A stretch of DNA of 64,000 nucleotides from contig CM043800.1 in the NCBI GenBank assembly GCA_023974075.1, positions 11,678,894 to 11,742,893 on the forward strand. Reading direction: 5' to 3'. Made by a program: the position numbers and the translations under genes. This stretch comes from Chaenocephalus aceratus (Eukaryota; Chordata; Actinopteri; Perciformes; Channichthyidae). This document shows, piece after piece, positions 1 to 12,215 of this stretch; within the stretch, counting starts at the first letter, position 1; every line of letters starts with the position of its first letter. The notes beneath the pieces are model-generated. The model made no database searches. It was not told the DNA's origin and saw only the letters and a list, made by a program, of their open reading frames with translations.

Positions 1-99
1 AAGTAACTGGCAACTGAATATGTGTCGCCGTTTGATGTCTATGTCTGCGCTGCGTAAAAAGGAGGGTTTCTGCCCCATTACTTATCTTCTTACTTCTAT

Positions 100-385
100 A
101 AGAATAAAACACGGAGGACGGAGATCTCTTTTTCTCCCCCTCTTCTGACAGCCCAGCAGCTGATCTCAAAGCACGCTCCCCTCTCTTGCAGGGGGGCGTG
201 GTCAGCTGCAGCTCACAGAATCAGCCCCCTGCAAAAACGGCGCTGGAAAGAGCAAATAGAGCGAAATGAGGCATGGCTAAAATGCAGGATCTGTTTGGTA
301 TTTTGAAAAAAAAACTATATTTATTATACTTTATATACGTATGGCCCTACAATATATTGTTCAAATATAGCATGATAGGTGTCCT
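100..385. mobile_element. TTAA-flanked MITE, copy 1
   Basis: The right end reads GCATGATAGGTGTCCT followed by TTAA at 386-389. The body is nearly identical to 14090-14378. The tip matches the 50570-51216 element. A TTAA target and CCT...AGG ends suggest a piggyBac-type non-autonomous element. The left boundary is taken where homology with copy 2 begins, so the element may be partial. Confidence 0.6.
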
Positions 386-389
386 TTAA

Positions 390-3300
390 GGAAAACTCGA
401 GACTTAGGATAGATACTATGTTAAACACAGACAGTAAGTGACAGTAGCCTACAGTAACCTTTATGGTAAGGCCAGAAGGGGGGAGGACACAATAACATAA
501 ACATACTTTTGACCAGGGCGGTCAGTTATAAATTAAAGTTTCTTATTGTAAGTGTTAAAGTGGTTTGGTGCGTACTTTATTTTTGGGAATGTTAAAAAGA
601 GATCTATCCTTTTATTTATAGTAAAAAATCATATAGTACTTTTGTCATTTAAATGATTTTCATATAAAAAGTAGAAAAGTCATAAATGTTGTGTCCCATC
701 AATACTGTGCAAACAAAGGTAATCTGTTTATTTAATGTATACATTTTGACCAACCCATCATTTTGAGACAGTTGCACAACAATCAAAATAATAGCTTTTT
801 TAATAGTTTCTATTCTTTGTAATTGCAATTGTATTGAATGGTTATTTGCTGTTGCAGCTGGATCCAGTAAGAGATTAGGATAAAGAAAATGGCCCTGGCT
901 TTGGCAACAGAATCATATTATTTTCAAACCCAACATCAACCCCACCCAGATGTTAACACAACAAGTGTGATGCAACCCTACAAACTGACTAGTGCAGAAA
1001 TCTCAACACAGAACACACACTGACAGATCTAAAGATTTAACATCGTCCGCAGAATAGACGCTGCGCTACCCCCGGTGTTGCACACCACTCGATGGCGAAA
1101 GACCAAATTCCTTTTTAGAATGTGACGACACCTTTAGAGTCACGAAGTGCTTGGTGCGGACACATTTTTCTTTTTCAACTCACAGCCAAAAGAGCTTTCT
1201 AATAACCCCCCCCCCCCCCATTCTCTCCAGTATAAAAAGATACCAGAGTGCTGGCAAGAATTGAAACTCTGTCGAGAACAGCCACAGAAGTAGACAATTC
1301 AAAACTGAACACAGCCAATGATAGCTCAGAAACACTAAATGGAAAAAAGGGTGAGAATTAGGAAAATAAAATGAAAACAAATTCTAAAAATATATACATT
1401 TGATATGGAGTTTCAAGATGCTGCAAGAAAAACAAAGTTGAAGAAAGCATCATCGCACAATAATACATTTGCGTACTATTAATCTTAAGAGTTGATGTGA
1501 AAAGAAAAAGAACATAAAAAACGCAGTTTAAGTGATGAAAATCTTTATTCCTTTTTCCTTCTGAGGTTATATAATAGACTTTGTGATTTATAACTGACTT
1601 TTAAAAGACTTGGAGAATACACAATGTACGTATATGATCTCTTGGATGTCTCTGTCCTTGTGAATTCAGACATTCTGTCTTTTCCACTATGACCTCGATG
1701 ATCTCAATCTGCCCACACCTCTGGCCAAGGATCCTAAACCAAACCGTCCTCTCCAGTGGAAAACTAAAGACCTGGCCAGCAAAAAATGAAACAACTGGTC
1801 CAATCTGAAGAGCCTTTCGCTTTTAAAGGACTCGTTTGGTTACACAAATTGTCACTGCCACCAGTATCATTATATTTTTGGTACCAAAGTCGTAATTAGC
1901 CAATAATCACTGCATTGGAGAAATAAGAGAAAGATATGATTTCTCTGCCTCAATTCTGCCCATTTTCAACACAGTCTGTAATTAATCTTATCTCTATGTG
2001 AGACATCCTTGGGTTACTGATAATGCGCTAATCTGTGGTAATCGCAAACTAGTCTGTGCCTTTAGAACTACCATGGATAATATGAACAAGGTTTCCTATT
2101 TCTCAGTGTCTATCAGAGATATTGAACTACATGATTTTTCAATGTGTCTAATTGTGGATTTGGCCACATTTCTCCAATGAGTGACACTTGATGAAATCTC
2201 TAGTGCCCAGCTGTGGAATGTGAGCACTGACTAAAGCCAGGAGGAAGAATGGAAAAGGAGTCAGTAGCAGACAGTCAAGTTGGGGGCTGGGGGAAATTGG
2301 ATGAGTCACAAAGGGGAGATTACTCTTAAAAGGTTGGGGGTACCCCACAAATGGGTTTCTTCAACCAGACATTCTGTGATGTATACATGTAATCTCGATA
2401 AATTACCCGATTGCTGGAAACATAAAGAGCAGGTCAAGGATTGTATTCGTTTTGCAGTTTTGCATTACGCCATTCCACCAGCGACATTAGGAGAGGGAGA
2501 AAAGAGGAGCTGGACCCATCGCAGAAAAACAACCACGAGTCATTTTCCTCTGATATAACCAGCGAAACACTGCTGCGGCACGATACAGTTATGACAGATA
2601 CGCACATCGGCCAAAAGTCACGTATGGCGGCCATTTCTTTCCACCCAATAAAGTCCTGCTGGTTAGCTCAACAGAGCCCAGTGACATTAACATTGAAATG
2701 ACAGACGAGGGCTATAATAAGAAGAATGCACGGAGTGGTGTCCAAACCTCTGGCTACTCTCTTCACGTGCCATTTTATTCTACTTGATTGTTTCCAGCGT
2801 GCGTGTGAGTGACAGCGGGCCAAAGATATTAGGAGTGTTTTGGTGGGCCAGGGAACAGATACTGGCAGAGTAGCTGAAAGGGAAACACAGGCATTAGCCC
2901 GGTCCATCTGCGTGCTAGTCGATAGTGGGCTAACTGCCCCATCCCTGGCCCAGACCACAGACACATTAAAAAACACTCTGCCCACCGAGTGTCAAATCTG
3001 GCAAGGTATCACCAAGGTTAAGGCATCTAAAATATATATAGGGTCCAAAAAAGTAATCCATCTCAGATTCCCTCACCAACAGATTAAACACAACTCATTA
3101 AATGTAGAGCTAGTAATTCAACAGTCTTACATCTGCTGCTCTTAACACCCTTTATCTGGTTTATTTTTACTGGGAACAATCCTCAGGCACAAATCAAGGT
3201 TTTTCATAATTTCACTTCATCTTGAAAAAATAGTTTGCCTGCAGCCCTCACACCAATAAGATTCTCCATCTGTTTCTAGATGTTGGCAAACTGTGTTGCG

Positions 3301-5340
3301 AAGGGATCAGGCCCTTCTTACATCCAGGACACGATTTAACCATACACTCCAGCAGTGAACATCTTCTCATCAGCAAATCGGCTCGCTACTTCCTCACTGT
3401 GAGTGGGATCCAAGACTCCTAAACAAAAAACACCTCTATGTTATCCTGGCTCAAAAAATGGTGGAACAAGCTCCCGATTGACAGCACAAAGTCTACAGAT
3501 CATCCACCACGGACTAAATACCCACTTGGTTTGAACGTATGGCTAGTTTGTTGAATTCAAAAACATTTGAAGTGTCATCAGCTAACTAAGTTGTTAGATG
3601 GTGATACATCATGGCCACTGACCAATGGTGCCATGAAATCCATTGTGCCAATGGCTAGTTCTTAACTTTATGGCACCACTTTTACATCCTTTTGTCCTTC
3701 CACATGTGTGTGCCTTTAAAAGGCTTCCCTCAAACCTACACATATAATTCATTATTTGAATGTATTGAACTGATAGAAGTAGATGTAATCATTTTTAATT
3801 GATGCTTTAATATAACTGACCACGATGGCTTATTTTAGTATCGTTTTAGTATGAGGAGACGGATATTGGATGTAAAAGGAAAATCTGCCAGTGAGTGGCT
3901 ATTTCCACAAAAATAAAAAGCAAAGGGAAAAATAATAAATTATAATGTCCTTGGCCTTTTTCATATTTATTCAGATGTAAAATAAAGAGACAGCTAACAT
4001 GATGAAAAACCTTTAATATTATGGAACATTCAAATGTGTTACAGTTCCTCATATCTTTTTAAAAATAGATTTATAAAATGCAATTCATAATTCAGTTTTT
4101 ATCGCTGGAACTTAAATTCTCGTTGTTGTTCTTGATAGTGATAGTATGGTATTACTATTGCAAGAAAAAATGCTCATATGGTTACAATTTCAGAAACACT
4201 CTTTTACCCTGCCATTACTGCAGTCCAGATTGTTTCACAGATCATTTTTCATGTAGCCTTGCTCTTATTTAGATAGCACTGGTGTATGGAAACAGGAACA
4301 TCTTCGCAGCAGAAACAAACATGTCCAGGGACATCATCTGGAGGCCATGTGTCAGTTGTCATGGTTTTCTGTACTAAATCATTATTATGAATGACTATCT
4401 TGCTCATCAGATTGGCATTCCAGTTCTATGGTAGGCCTTCATAGAAATGCAAAGGTCATAGGAAGCAGAGGCTGAAGAAAGAGATGTCGCCTGGTTCAGT
4501 TTAGTTCACCAGACGCTGCCATATCTCAACTGAAGAGGAAAGATGGATCTCTGCAGGTTGAGTACACATTTAATGAGTGGGTTTCAGCATCATCTCTGTG
4601 ATAAATACAACCTGCTGTGCCATGTTCAAAAGCAACATGCAAAACGAGATGAAGAAAGCTAGTTCTCAACAAGCATTTGCCAGCAAACTTTAAAATATAT
4701 TTCCATGTGGCTGTTGAGCAACCCAACTTCATTGGAGGAGTTCCGCAACATTTTAGAATTAAACTTGATTGAATCTGATACCGAAGGATAATGAGGCCCC
4801 TATGGTTGGTGGAATTCAAAGCTGACTTCTTAAGTGGTGGGATAGGGAAAGTGGCGAGCACTTGTAAAATAGAAGTTTGTCATTTTTCTCTGGCTTCTTA
4901 GCAAGAACAGCTTTTCATTTGACAAGAAATGTAATGCTTAATGTTGTGAAACAGGCTGACATCATCATCAGTGACTCTGTAACAGAGGGCAGGGTCTCTC
5001 TGTCATTTTGAGTGACTCATTAAAATGCTTCATATTCCCACTGAAAGCAACAGCCATGCTACTTTATTGGTCATAAATATTTAAATATGGTTAAAATGTT
5101 AAAAGCAAAGAAAGTCCGTTTTTATTCATTATCAAAAGATTGCTTCCATCAGACAAAGCCATGTCAGTTTTGCATAAATACAGGCAATCACATTTTATTT
5201 TTTTTAAAGTTCCATTTTTAAATGATTATGTTCCATATTAACGTGCAGTAGTCATTTTTGGAATATTTTCCTTCAGTCCATGGTGCACTGCTCTGCTCAA
5301 GTTGAAAATCACAAATTATTCACCCCATATAATTATGGTA
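390..5340. other. gene-free, AT-rich interval (inferred BCKDHB intron 8)
   Basis: No coding exon, RNA gene or recognisable transposon is seen. The only simple repeat of note is a 14-base poly-C at 1206-1219. Short open frames on both strands have no recognisable protein features. Confidence 0.6.
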
Positions 5341-5423
5341 GGAGGTATTAAAAACGATCATAACGGACTTCCGGTTACGTAATGCCAAGAGCAGACGTTT
5401 GATTTCCCAGCTCCGTCTGACCC

Positions 5424-6514
5424 GTGATTAAAATAGCCAAAACCCAAGAGATATCCGACAAAATGAACACTAGACTGAATGATATAATCCCCAACTCAAT
5501 GAACCAGGGCAAGAGAGAAACCAAGAAGAACGCGAAAACAGGAAAACAGGAGGAAATGAAAGCTAGCCAAAAGCAGCTAATGCTAACGGACAGCATGCGT
5601 AGCATGCGTAGCATGAGCAGCGAACCAACAGGTGGTGAATCAGAGATGCTAGCGGAGTTGAGAAAACTCAGACAAGAAAACAGTGAGTCCTTTAAGGACA
5701 CTAAGCTGTCACTTAACAGACTGGAATCGTCCATGACTGAGATAAAACAGCAAATAGTGCAACTGGACGAAAGAATAACAACGGCAGAGAATAGAGTGAG
5801 CGCCACGGAAGACAGAAGCATACGTCAAGAAAGGGCTGTGGGCTACTTACTCAGGAGAGAGGCTAGTTTAGCAGCAAAATGCGATGACATGGAAAACCGA
5901 CTTCGGCGCAATAATATCAGGATGTACGGAATAAGAGAGGGAGCTGAGAAGGACGACATGATGTTGTTCATAACCGCACTCTTACACACGAAGCTAAAGG
6001 TACCGGGAGATACGGAAATTAAACTCGAAAGAGCAGCACAGAGCCCTTGCTCCTAAGCCAAAAGAGTCATCAGCACCGCCGAGATCCATCATTGTGCGAT
6101 TCCTGGATTTCAGTGTCAAACAAATAATACTGCAACAGACATGGAAACAACGAGACATTGAATTAGAGGGCCAGAGGGTGTACTTTGATCAGGATTACTC
6201 CCCGGACTTGCAAGAGAGTACGAGAGGTGATTAAGCAACTGAAGGAGAAGAATATCAAGGCTCAGTCACCATACCCTGCACAGCTGAAGCTTTTCCTGGC
6301 CACGGGAGTGAGGGTGTTCCCCACACTGGTCGAGGCACAATCGACTCTGAAAGAGCTTGGAGTCGACGCCAGAATTGAGGAGCGAGACATACTGGAGAGT
6401 GAGTTGACGCAGGACAAGTGGTCGACCCAGGAGAATCGGAGGAGGAACCAGATGCAATTGAACCCCACAGACGTGAGAGCTATCATCCGCGGAGACAACG
6501 GAATGAATGACTGA
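5424..6514 (+). pseudogene. L1-like ORF1 (coiled-coil RNA-binding protein), frameshifted
   Basis: The first part (5424-6056) is highly charged with a long heptad-like coiled coil, then the typical ENRLRRNNIRMYGIREG segment of transposase_22/L1 ORF1 proteins. The frame breaks near 6050 and continues in another frame to ~6514 with IIVRFLDF and a basic C-terminal domain. This order (coiled coil, RRM-like, C-terminal domain) is that of L1 ORF1p, a nucleic-acid chaperone of the retrotransposition particle. A small tandem GCATGCGTA repeat occurs at ~5595-5612. Confidence 0.75.
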
Positions 6515-7075
6515 AGGGTCGTGAGTAAAGTGATAATTCGCGAATACAGGGGATATATAGACTGTGGGGTTGATTGACTCATGATAATAATTTGTCGGAC
6601 ATGGATAATTTGATAAAAGAAGTGAAGATGGCAAGGATAATATGTGTATATGAATAGGGTCTGAACGGGGAGGGGGGGAGCAAACACCGCAAACTCTGGC
6701 TAGAGTATTGCAGTCAAGGCGACGAGGACTACAAACCAGGGCAACCTGGTGGACCGTTGCATGCGCACTTTGTGCGTTTTTCCCAGAAAGCTGGAGCTCT
6801 CTGCCCAATTCATATGGGGGGTGGGATGCCTTTTTTGTTTTCTACTGGAGGCATTCTACCAGGCACTTGGAAGTTCATCATTGTTTATTGCAAAGTGTAA
6901 TACTGTTCTATCATTTATTGGTTATTATTGTTCAATGTTGTTCGGCAAACATATGTATACGGAGGATAAGCACCTGGATTTCAATTTACAGTTGGCAAAA
7001 CACTGAAGTGGGGTTTGAAACAAAGAACAAGACACAATGCAGGTTTAATAGTTCATTTAAATTACTGGTCATAAT

Positions 7076-9844
7076 GTGAATACATTGAATTGCATTAGTT
7101 ATAACGTAAAAGGAATCAAGCACCCCATAAAGAGGAAGAAAATTATCAGTCAATTGAAGAGATTGAATTGCTCAGTAGCACTACTGCAGGAGACCCATTT
7201 GAGTGCAGAGGAACACAAAAAGCTGAGAAGGGAATGGGTGGGGCAAGTTTTCAGTGCCTCATGTGGAGGAGGAAAAAAAGAGTAGCAGCCATTTTGTGTC
7301 ATAAGTCGTTATGTTTTGTTCCAGAGAAAGTACATGAAGACAAAAAGGGACGCCATGTTTTGGTGGTGGGGACAATTGGGAATGTAAATATAACTATTTT
7401 GAATTTATATGCTCCAAATGAAGAAGATCCCGGCTTCTTTAAAGAAATTGCAACACTTCTAGCAGAAAACGCAAAGGGAATCATCATAGTCGGGGGGGAT
7501 TTTAATTGTGTTGTGAACCAAAGAATAGACAAACAACCACCTGTACTAGGACCACAAACACGAAAAGCTAAAGCATTATGTAACATGATAGAGGAACTTG
7601 GGCTCACAGATATATGGCGCTTACAACATCCTAGAGACATGGACTTTACATTTTTTTCAAAAGTGCACAAGAGTTACTCCCGAATTGACCTCTTCTGTGT
7701 CTCCAAACAGGATGCCCATAAAGTCACAGATTGTCACATTGAACCCACTACCATCTCAGATCATGGACCAGTGGTAATGTCAATCAAGTTGAAGTATTAT
7801 AGATACTGGAGGTTGAATGTTTCATTATTAAATAACCCAGAGGTGGTACAAAGTATAAGAGAAGAATTGAATAATTATCTGGAACATAATGATAATGGAG
7901 AAGTTTCGGTATCGACAGTATGGGAGGCAGCTAAAGCAGTTCTTAGGGGAAAAATAATTGCCCTCTCCTCAAGATTGAAAAAAGAACGTGAAAAGAAACA
8001 ATTAGATTTAGAAACTTGCATACGAGAGTTGGAGCGAGACACATAAGGACACAAAAAGAATCCACCCTGAAAGCTCTTGACCGGTGCAGGCGAGATTTGA
8101 GTGACTTATTGACATATAAAGCCGAAGGTGCTTTACGATTTGCTAATCAGAGATATTATGAATCAGGAAACAGAGCGAGTCGGCTATTAACGTTTCAGTT
8201 ACGTAAAACACAAGCAACCAGGATAGTTCCGAAGATTATGAGTCCCTCCAAGAAAAAAATGGTGACTCACCCTAAAGAAGTAGCGGAAGCCTTTTCTATT
8301 TATTATAAAGCACTCTATGACTCGCCAGTGGTAGAGGATAAAGCAGGAAAAATTAGAACCTTCCTTGGTGGATTGAATTTACCTAAATTAAGTGAACAAG
8401 AGTCAAAAATGATGGTGGAACCAATCACAAAGGAGGAAGAATTAGACGAACCCTAAATATAATGTCAATGGCACGGAAAAGTAAGCGGTCTTCAATACTT
8501 CTCAGCGTAGAATGCTGAGAAAGCATTTGATAGGATAGACTGGCTATATTTGGAATGTACACTAGAGAAGATGGGATTTCATTCAGATTTGATTAATTGG
8601 GTTAGAGTTCTGATTTCCGATCCAGTGTCAAGGTCCGCGTTAATGGTTACACATCTGAACAATTTAAATTATACAGAGGGACCAGACAAGGATCGCCTCT
8701 CTCCCCACTGCTATTTGCGATTAGTAGAGAGCCACTGGCACAAATTATAAGGGAGAACCCTAGAATCCATGGAATATCAGAGGGGGGAGGAACACACAAA
8801 CTATCGTTGTACGCGGACGATGTGATATTATATATTAGTGATCCTCTAACCTCAATTCCAACCCTATGGAGAAGCCTAGGATTAAATTGAAGCTGTTAAC
8901 ATATTCAAAGAATGAAGGAGGCCTCAACCTTCCCAATTTGAAGTTGTACTACTGGGCAGCACAACTGTGTGGTATGGTTGAATGGCTTACACAAAATGGG
9001 GAGACGACTTGGTTGGAATTAGAGAAGGAATCATGCCCATTAATGCCTCTTGAGATGCTGCCATTTCTGGGACAAAAGAGCTGGATGAAACTTGGGGTAG
9101 AGAATGAATGGATGAAGTGCACCCAAAAAGTGTGGTCAATAGTGAGAAAAAAAGTGGAAGCACCGCTAACAATTTCAAGGGTGATGGAGATTGCAAAGAA
9201 TGGGGACTTTAGGCCAAGTAAACTGGATACAGGATTTAGGAATTGGGCGCGGAAAGGACTTATTATAATAGACCAAATGTTTGAGGGTGACATTTTTTGT
9301 TCATTTAAACAATTACAAGATAAATTTGGCTTAGGTTCTCATGATTTCTATAGATACTTGCAATTGAGAAATTATTTAATGTCACATAGAATGGAACACA
9401 CTTAAGCGAACACCCACTTCCATAGAATTGTTACTAATAAGGATTATGAAAAAAAAGAGTGTCACAAAAATGGTATCACAAATATACAAATGTCTGCAAG
9501 GACACATGTCAGGGAATACTTTGGATATTAAGGAAAAATGGGAGCTGGAGATGAATGTTATTATTGATGACGACTCGTGGGAAGATGGCTGTGAAAGGGA
9601 ACATAAAATAACAAATAGCCCTTCATGGAAAGAATTTAATTGGAAAATAAAAATGAGATATTTTAGGACTCCTCTTATTGTTTCAAAATATAACGGAGGG
9701 TTAACAAATTTGTGTTGGAGGGACTGTAAACAGATTGAAGCTCACACTCACATTTCTTGGGACTGCCCGAAGCTGAAGTCATTGTGGGAAGAGATTCGTA
9801 CAGAAATATTGGCCATAATTGATCATTTTGGGCTACAATTGTGA
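7076..9844 (+). pseudogene. L1-like ORF2 (endonuclease-reverse transcriptase), broken
   Basis: Endonuclease motifs are seen from 7076: ISYNVKG, LLQETH, NLYAPN, GGDFN, SRID and SDHGPV. The frame shifts near 7280 and again near 8040. In the RT part, AFDRIDW, RQGSPLSPLLFA and LYADDV (near 8812) survive in shifted frames, but sequence between ~8456 and 8500 and after ~8860 is missing, so fingers and thumb are deleted. The C-terminus (9428-9844) keeps C-x3-C-x7-H-x4-C, the L1 ORF2 C-terminal signature. It cannot make an active protein. Confidence 0.85.
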
Positions 9845-9899
9845 AAAGGTGCTATAACAATATAAGGTTGGACTTGAACAAAACTAAGTCTAGTTTATT

Positions 9900-10869
9900 T
9901 TTTATTTATTTGTGTTGCCGATTCAATATTCTCTCATTCCTCTTTGTTTGGATGTAACTTTTAAGATACCATGATATAATGGTATAATTATAGTGGCAAA
10001 GGGATAATTATCTGTGTTTGCCGAACTGTAAGTAATTGTTTGTTTTTCTATCTCAACAATGTAAAATCGATCTGCATATGGTTGAATAAGCATTTTGTTA
10101 AAAAAAACAATCATAACCACATCCGTCAAGCCTATAACAACTTGTTGAACTTGACATTGAGAAGAAAACACTCGTGACTCCATTTGCTCTCATTTCTTTT
10201 TCCACCTCAGCGCATGACAAACAAACACATCAGAAGATACCGTGTCCTGCCTGACTCCCACTTGCGTCTTTACACTCTGTGTTTACCAGCCGCCTTTGGC
10301 TCAGGACACACAGTACGGCTTGTAACCATTAAGAGAAAGTGATGGGGTAAGCGGAGCCTTGATAAGGAGGTCTTATCTCTATGGTAAGTCAACACAAAGC
10401 ACTCAGAACACACATACATTGCAACCTGCATCACTTCCAAGAATCAGAACAGATGCTGCTGCACTCTTCTCCGTAAGCGCCCCTCCCCTATAACAGCCCC
10501 ACTTCCTCTTTTAACCATTCATTGGATTCTGCTTTTGTTATCGACTTGGTCAGAAATGTATGTATATGCTGGAGGGCTGGGATCCAGGAGGCCCTGCAGT
10601 CACAGAGGCGGGGGCCAATGGACACAGTTAATGAGGGAGAATGTTTTACACCCATTTAAAGAGGACAATGAGCAGGAGTCTCAGCTTAAGTCCTGATAGA
10701 AGAGCATCCAATTTGGCATGGCTCCCGAATACATATACACAGGAATTGTTTCATCAAATCAAGATGTTCTAACATTCAACATTTAATGATGAGCACTTTG
10801 GCATGATTTTACACAACCTTCGAAACTACCAATGTGCAATAACACGTCTGTGAAGTATATACAGTTTTA
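9900..10869. other. no gene seen
   Basis: Intron-like sequence after the L1 3' end. No exon, RNA or clear repeat was recognised. Confidence 0.5.
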
Positions 10870-12215
10870 CAATTTATTTTGATGTATTGTTACTGGCTGC
10901 CACGACACTACTACTCACTCAGCCTTTCAACAGTAGTACTCTACTATACTCTACGTGCAGTATACACTTTTTAATTCATACACACTATTATTTACCTGCT
11001 GCTACTTTATGTTTGTTCACTTGGACACTTTTGGAACGCTGTTACTTACTTCTGTTCAATGGATGTGTACAGTGCCCTCTGACCCCCCCCCATCCCTTTG
11101 CCACTCCAGTTTATCATTGTAACTCAATCTTGAAAATGACTCGGTTAATAATTTTGCAAACGATGTCATCACTATCACTGAAGTGAGCCATCTTGAACGA
11201 ACTTATGCTAATCATAAATGTATCGATTAGATTTATGATTCGAAAATAATAAAAGTAGGGTAGACATGTGGATATTATCCAGCTGAACAAAACGTGCATT
11301 TATCTAACAGGTTCGTTTTCCACAGACCTTATTTCGAGCTATTTTCCAAAATCCTATGGAGAAATCCCATTGCTCTTTTGTCGAGGGAATCCGTGCGCAG
11401 CATACTTCCGGGTTTTACGACGCGTCACTGCACCACTTGCATAGTGAACAAAACAAAAAACAAAACCAAACAAAAACAAAACAACACCTGTAAATAACCC
11501 AATTTGTGTTCTTTGAAATTGAAAAGGATATTGCATTGTGTTTGTTACTTTCGTTGCAGTTGTATGTCTTAAGTGTAATTTGGCATGCTTTTATTTTGAA
11601 GGCGAGTTTCCGCTGTTGACAGTTGTTGTTGCTATGGAAACAAGAAACGTTTCACAGCGGGCGGAACTTGTCATAAAGTCCGCGAAAATAAAGCCCGCCT
11701 ATTTGGAAGGGAAGATATGATTGGTCAATTGTACTGTCATTTGACATTACTCTCTCGTTGAGTTACTATAGCTGGCCCTCTGTGAATGTAGAGAGGGACC
11801 AACAAGCTCTCCCGTCTTCACATAACTCGCAGAGACGGCATTTAACCCTTCACATTCTAACAGAAACTGAACAGGCAGATTCGAAGGATTTATTTGGAAA
11901 TGTTATTTTAAATACAATTAAATCAAGTTATTTTGGTAAAACTAATGAAAAATGTAACAACAACAACAACAAAAAATGATAATTTTTAAAAAAAATGTTT
12001 GTTTTTTTATGTTTTCAAATATTATTTTTTAGAATATCTTAGGCCCTCACAGAGGGCCTAGAGGGCCCTGACGGCTTGCCACTGGATGTGTACTTATTTG
12101 ATTTTTCTTTATTACTGTGTGCTTGCCTCTATATAATTTGTTACTTTCTGAATTTCGTGACTGCTGCAACATTGTACATTTCCCTGTTGACGAATAAAGG
12201 ACTTCTGATTCAGAA
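10870..12215 (+). mobile_element. LINE 3' tail remnant split by a DNA element
   Basis: The left part (10870-11070) resembles fish LINE 3' regions (TTTACCTGCTGCTACTTTATG). The right part (12084-12215) is the typical LINE end with AATAAAGGACTTCTGATTC. They are interrupted at a duplicated GGATGTGTAC. No coding sequence remains. The family (Rex1/CR1-like) is a guess. Confidence 0.5.
11071..12083. mobile_element. ~1.0-kb DNA element with 10-11 bp target duplication
   Basis: It is flanked on both sides by TGGATGTGTAC (11060-11070; 12083-12093). Its ends share only AGTG...CACT with GC-rich subterminal GGGCCCTC-like sequence. A 10-11 bp duplication is longer than the hAT type and fits MULE-like elements, but no transposase is seen. 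It inserted into an older LINE tail. Confidence 0.55.

Larger units (their letters stand above)
5345..9900 (+). mobile_element. L1-like non-LTR retrotransposon, decayed
   Basis: Two consecutive reading frames in L1 order are broken by frameshifts and deletions: an ORF1 coiled-coil RNA-binding protein, then an ORF2 with AP-endonuclease, reverse transcriptase and a C-terminal Cys/His motif. It lies in the inferred BCKDHB intron 8 on the antisense strand to that gene. The 5' edge is placed just before the GC-richer leader at ~5345; the 3' edge in AT-rich sequence is approximate. Confidence 0.85.

Noticed and set aside
2840..3145. 101-codon plus-strand frame
   Set aside because: No domain or codon pattern suggesting a gene; lies in intron-like sequence.
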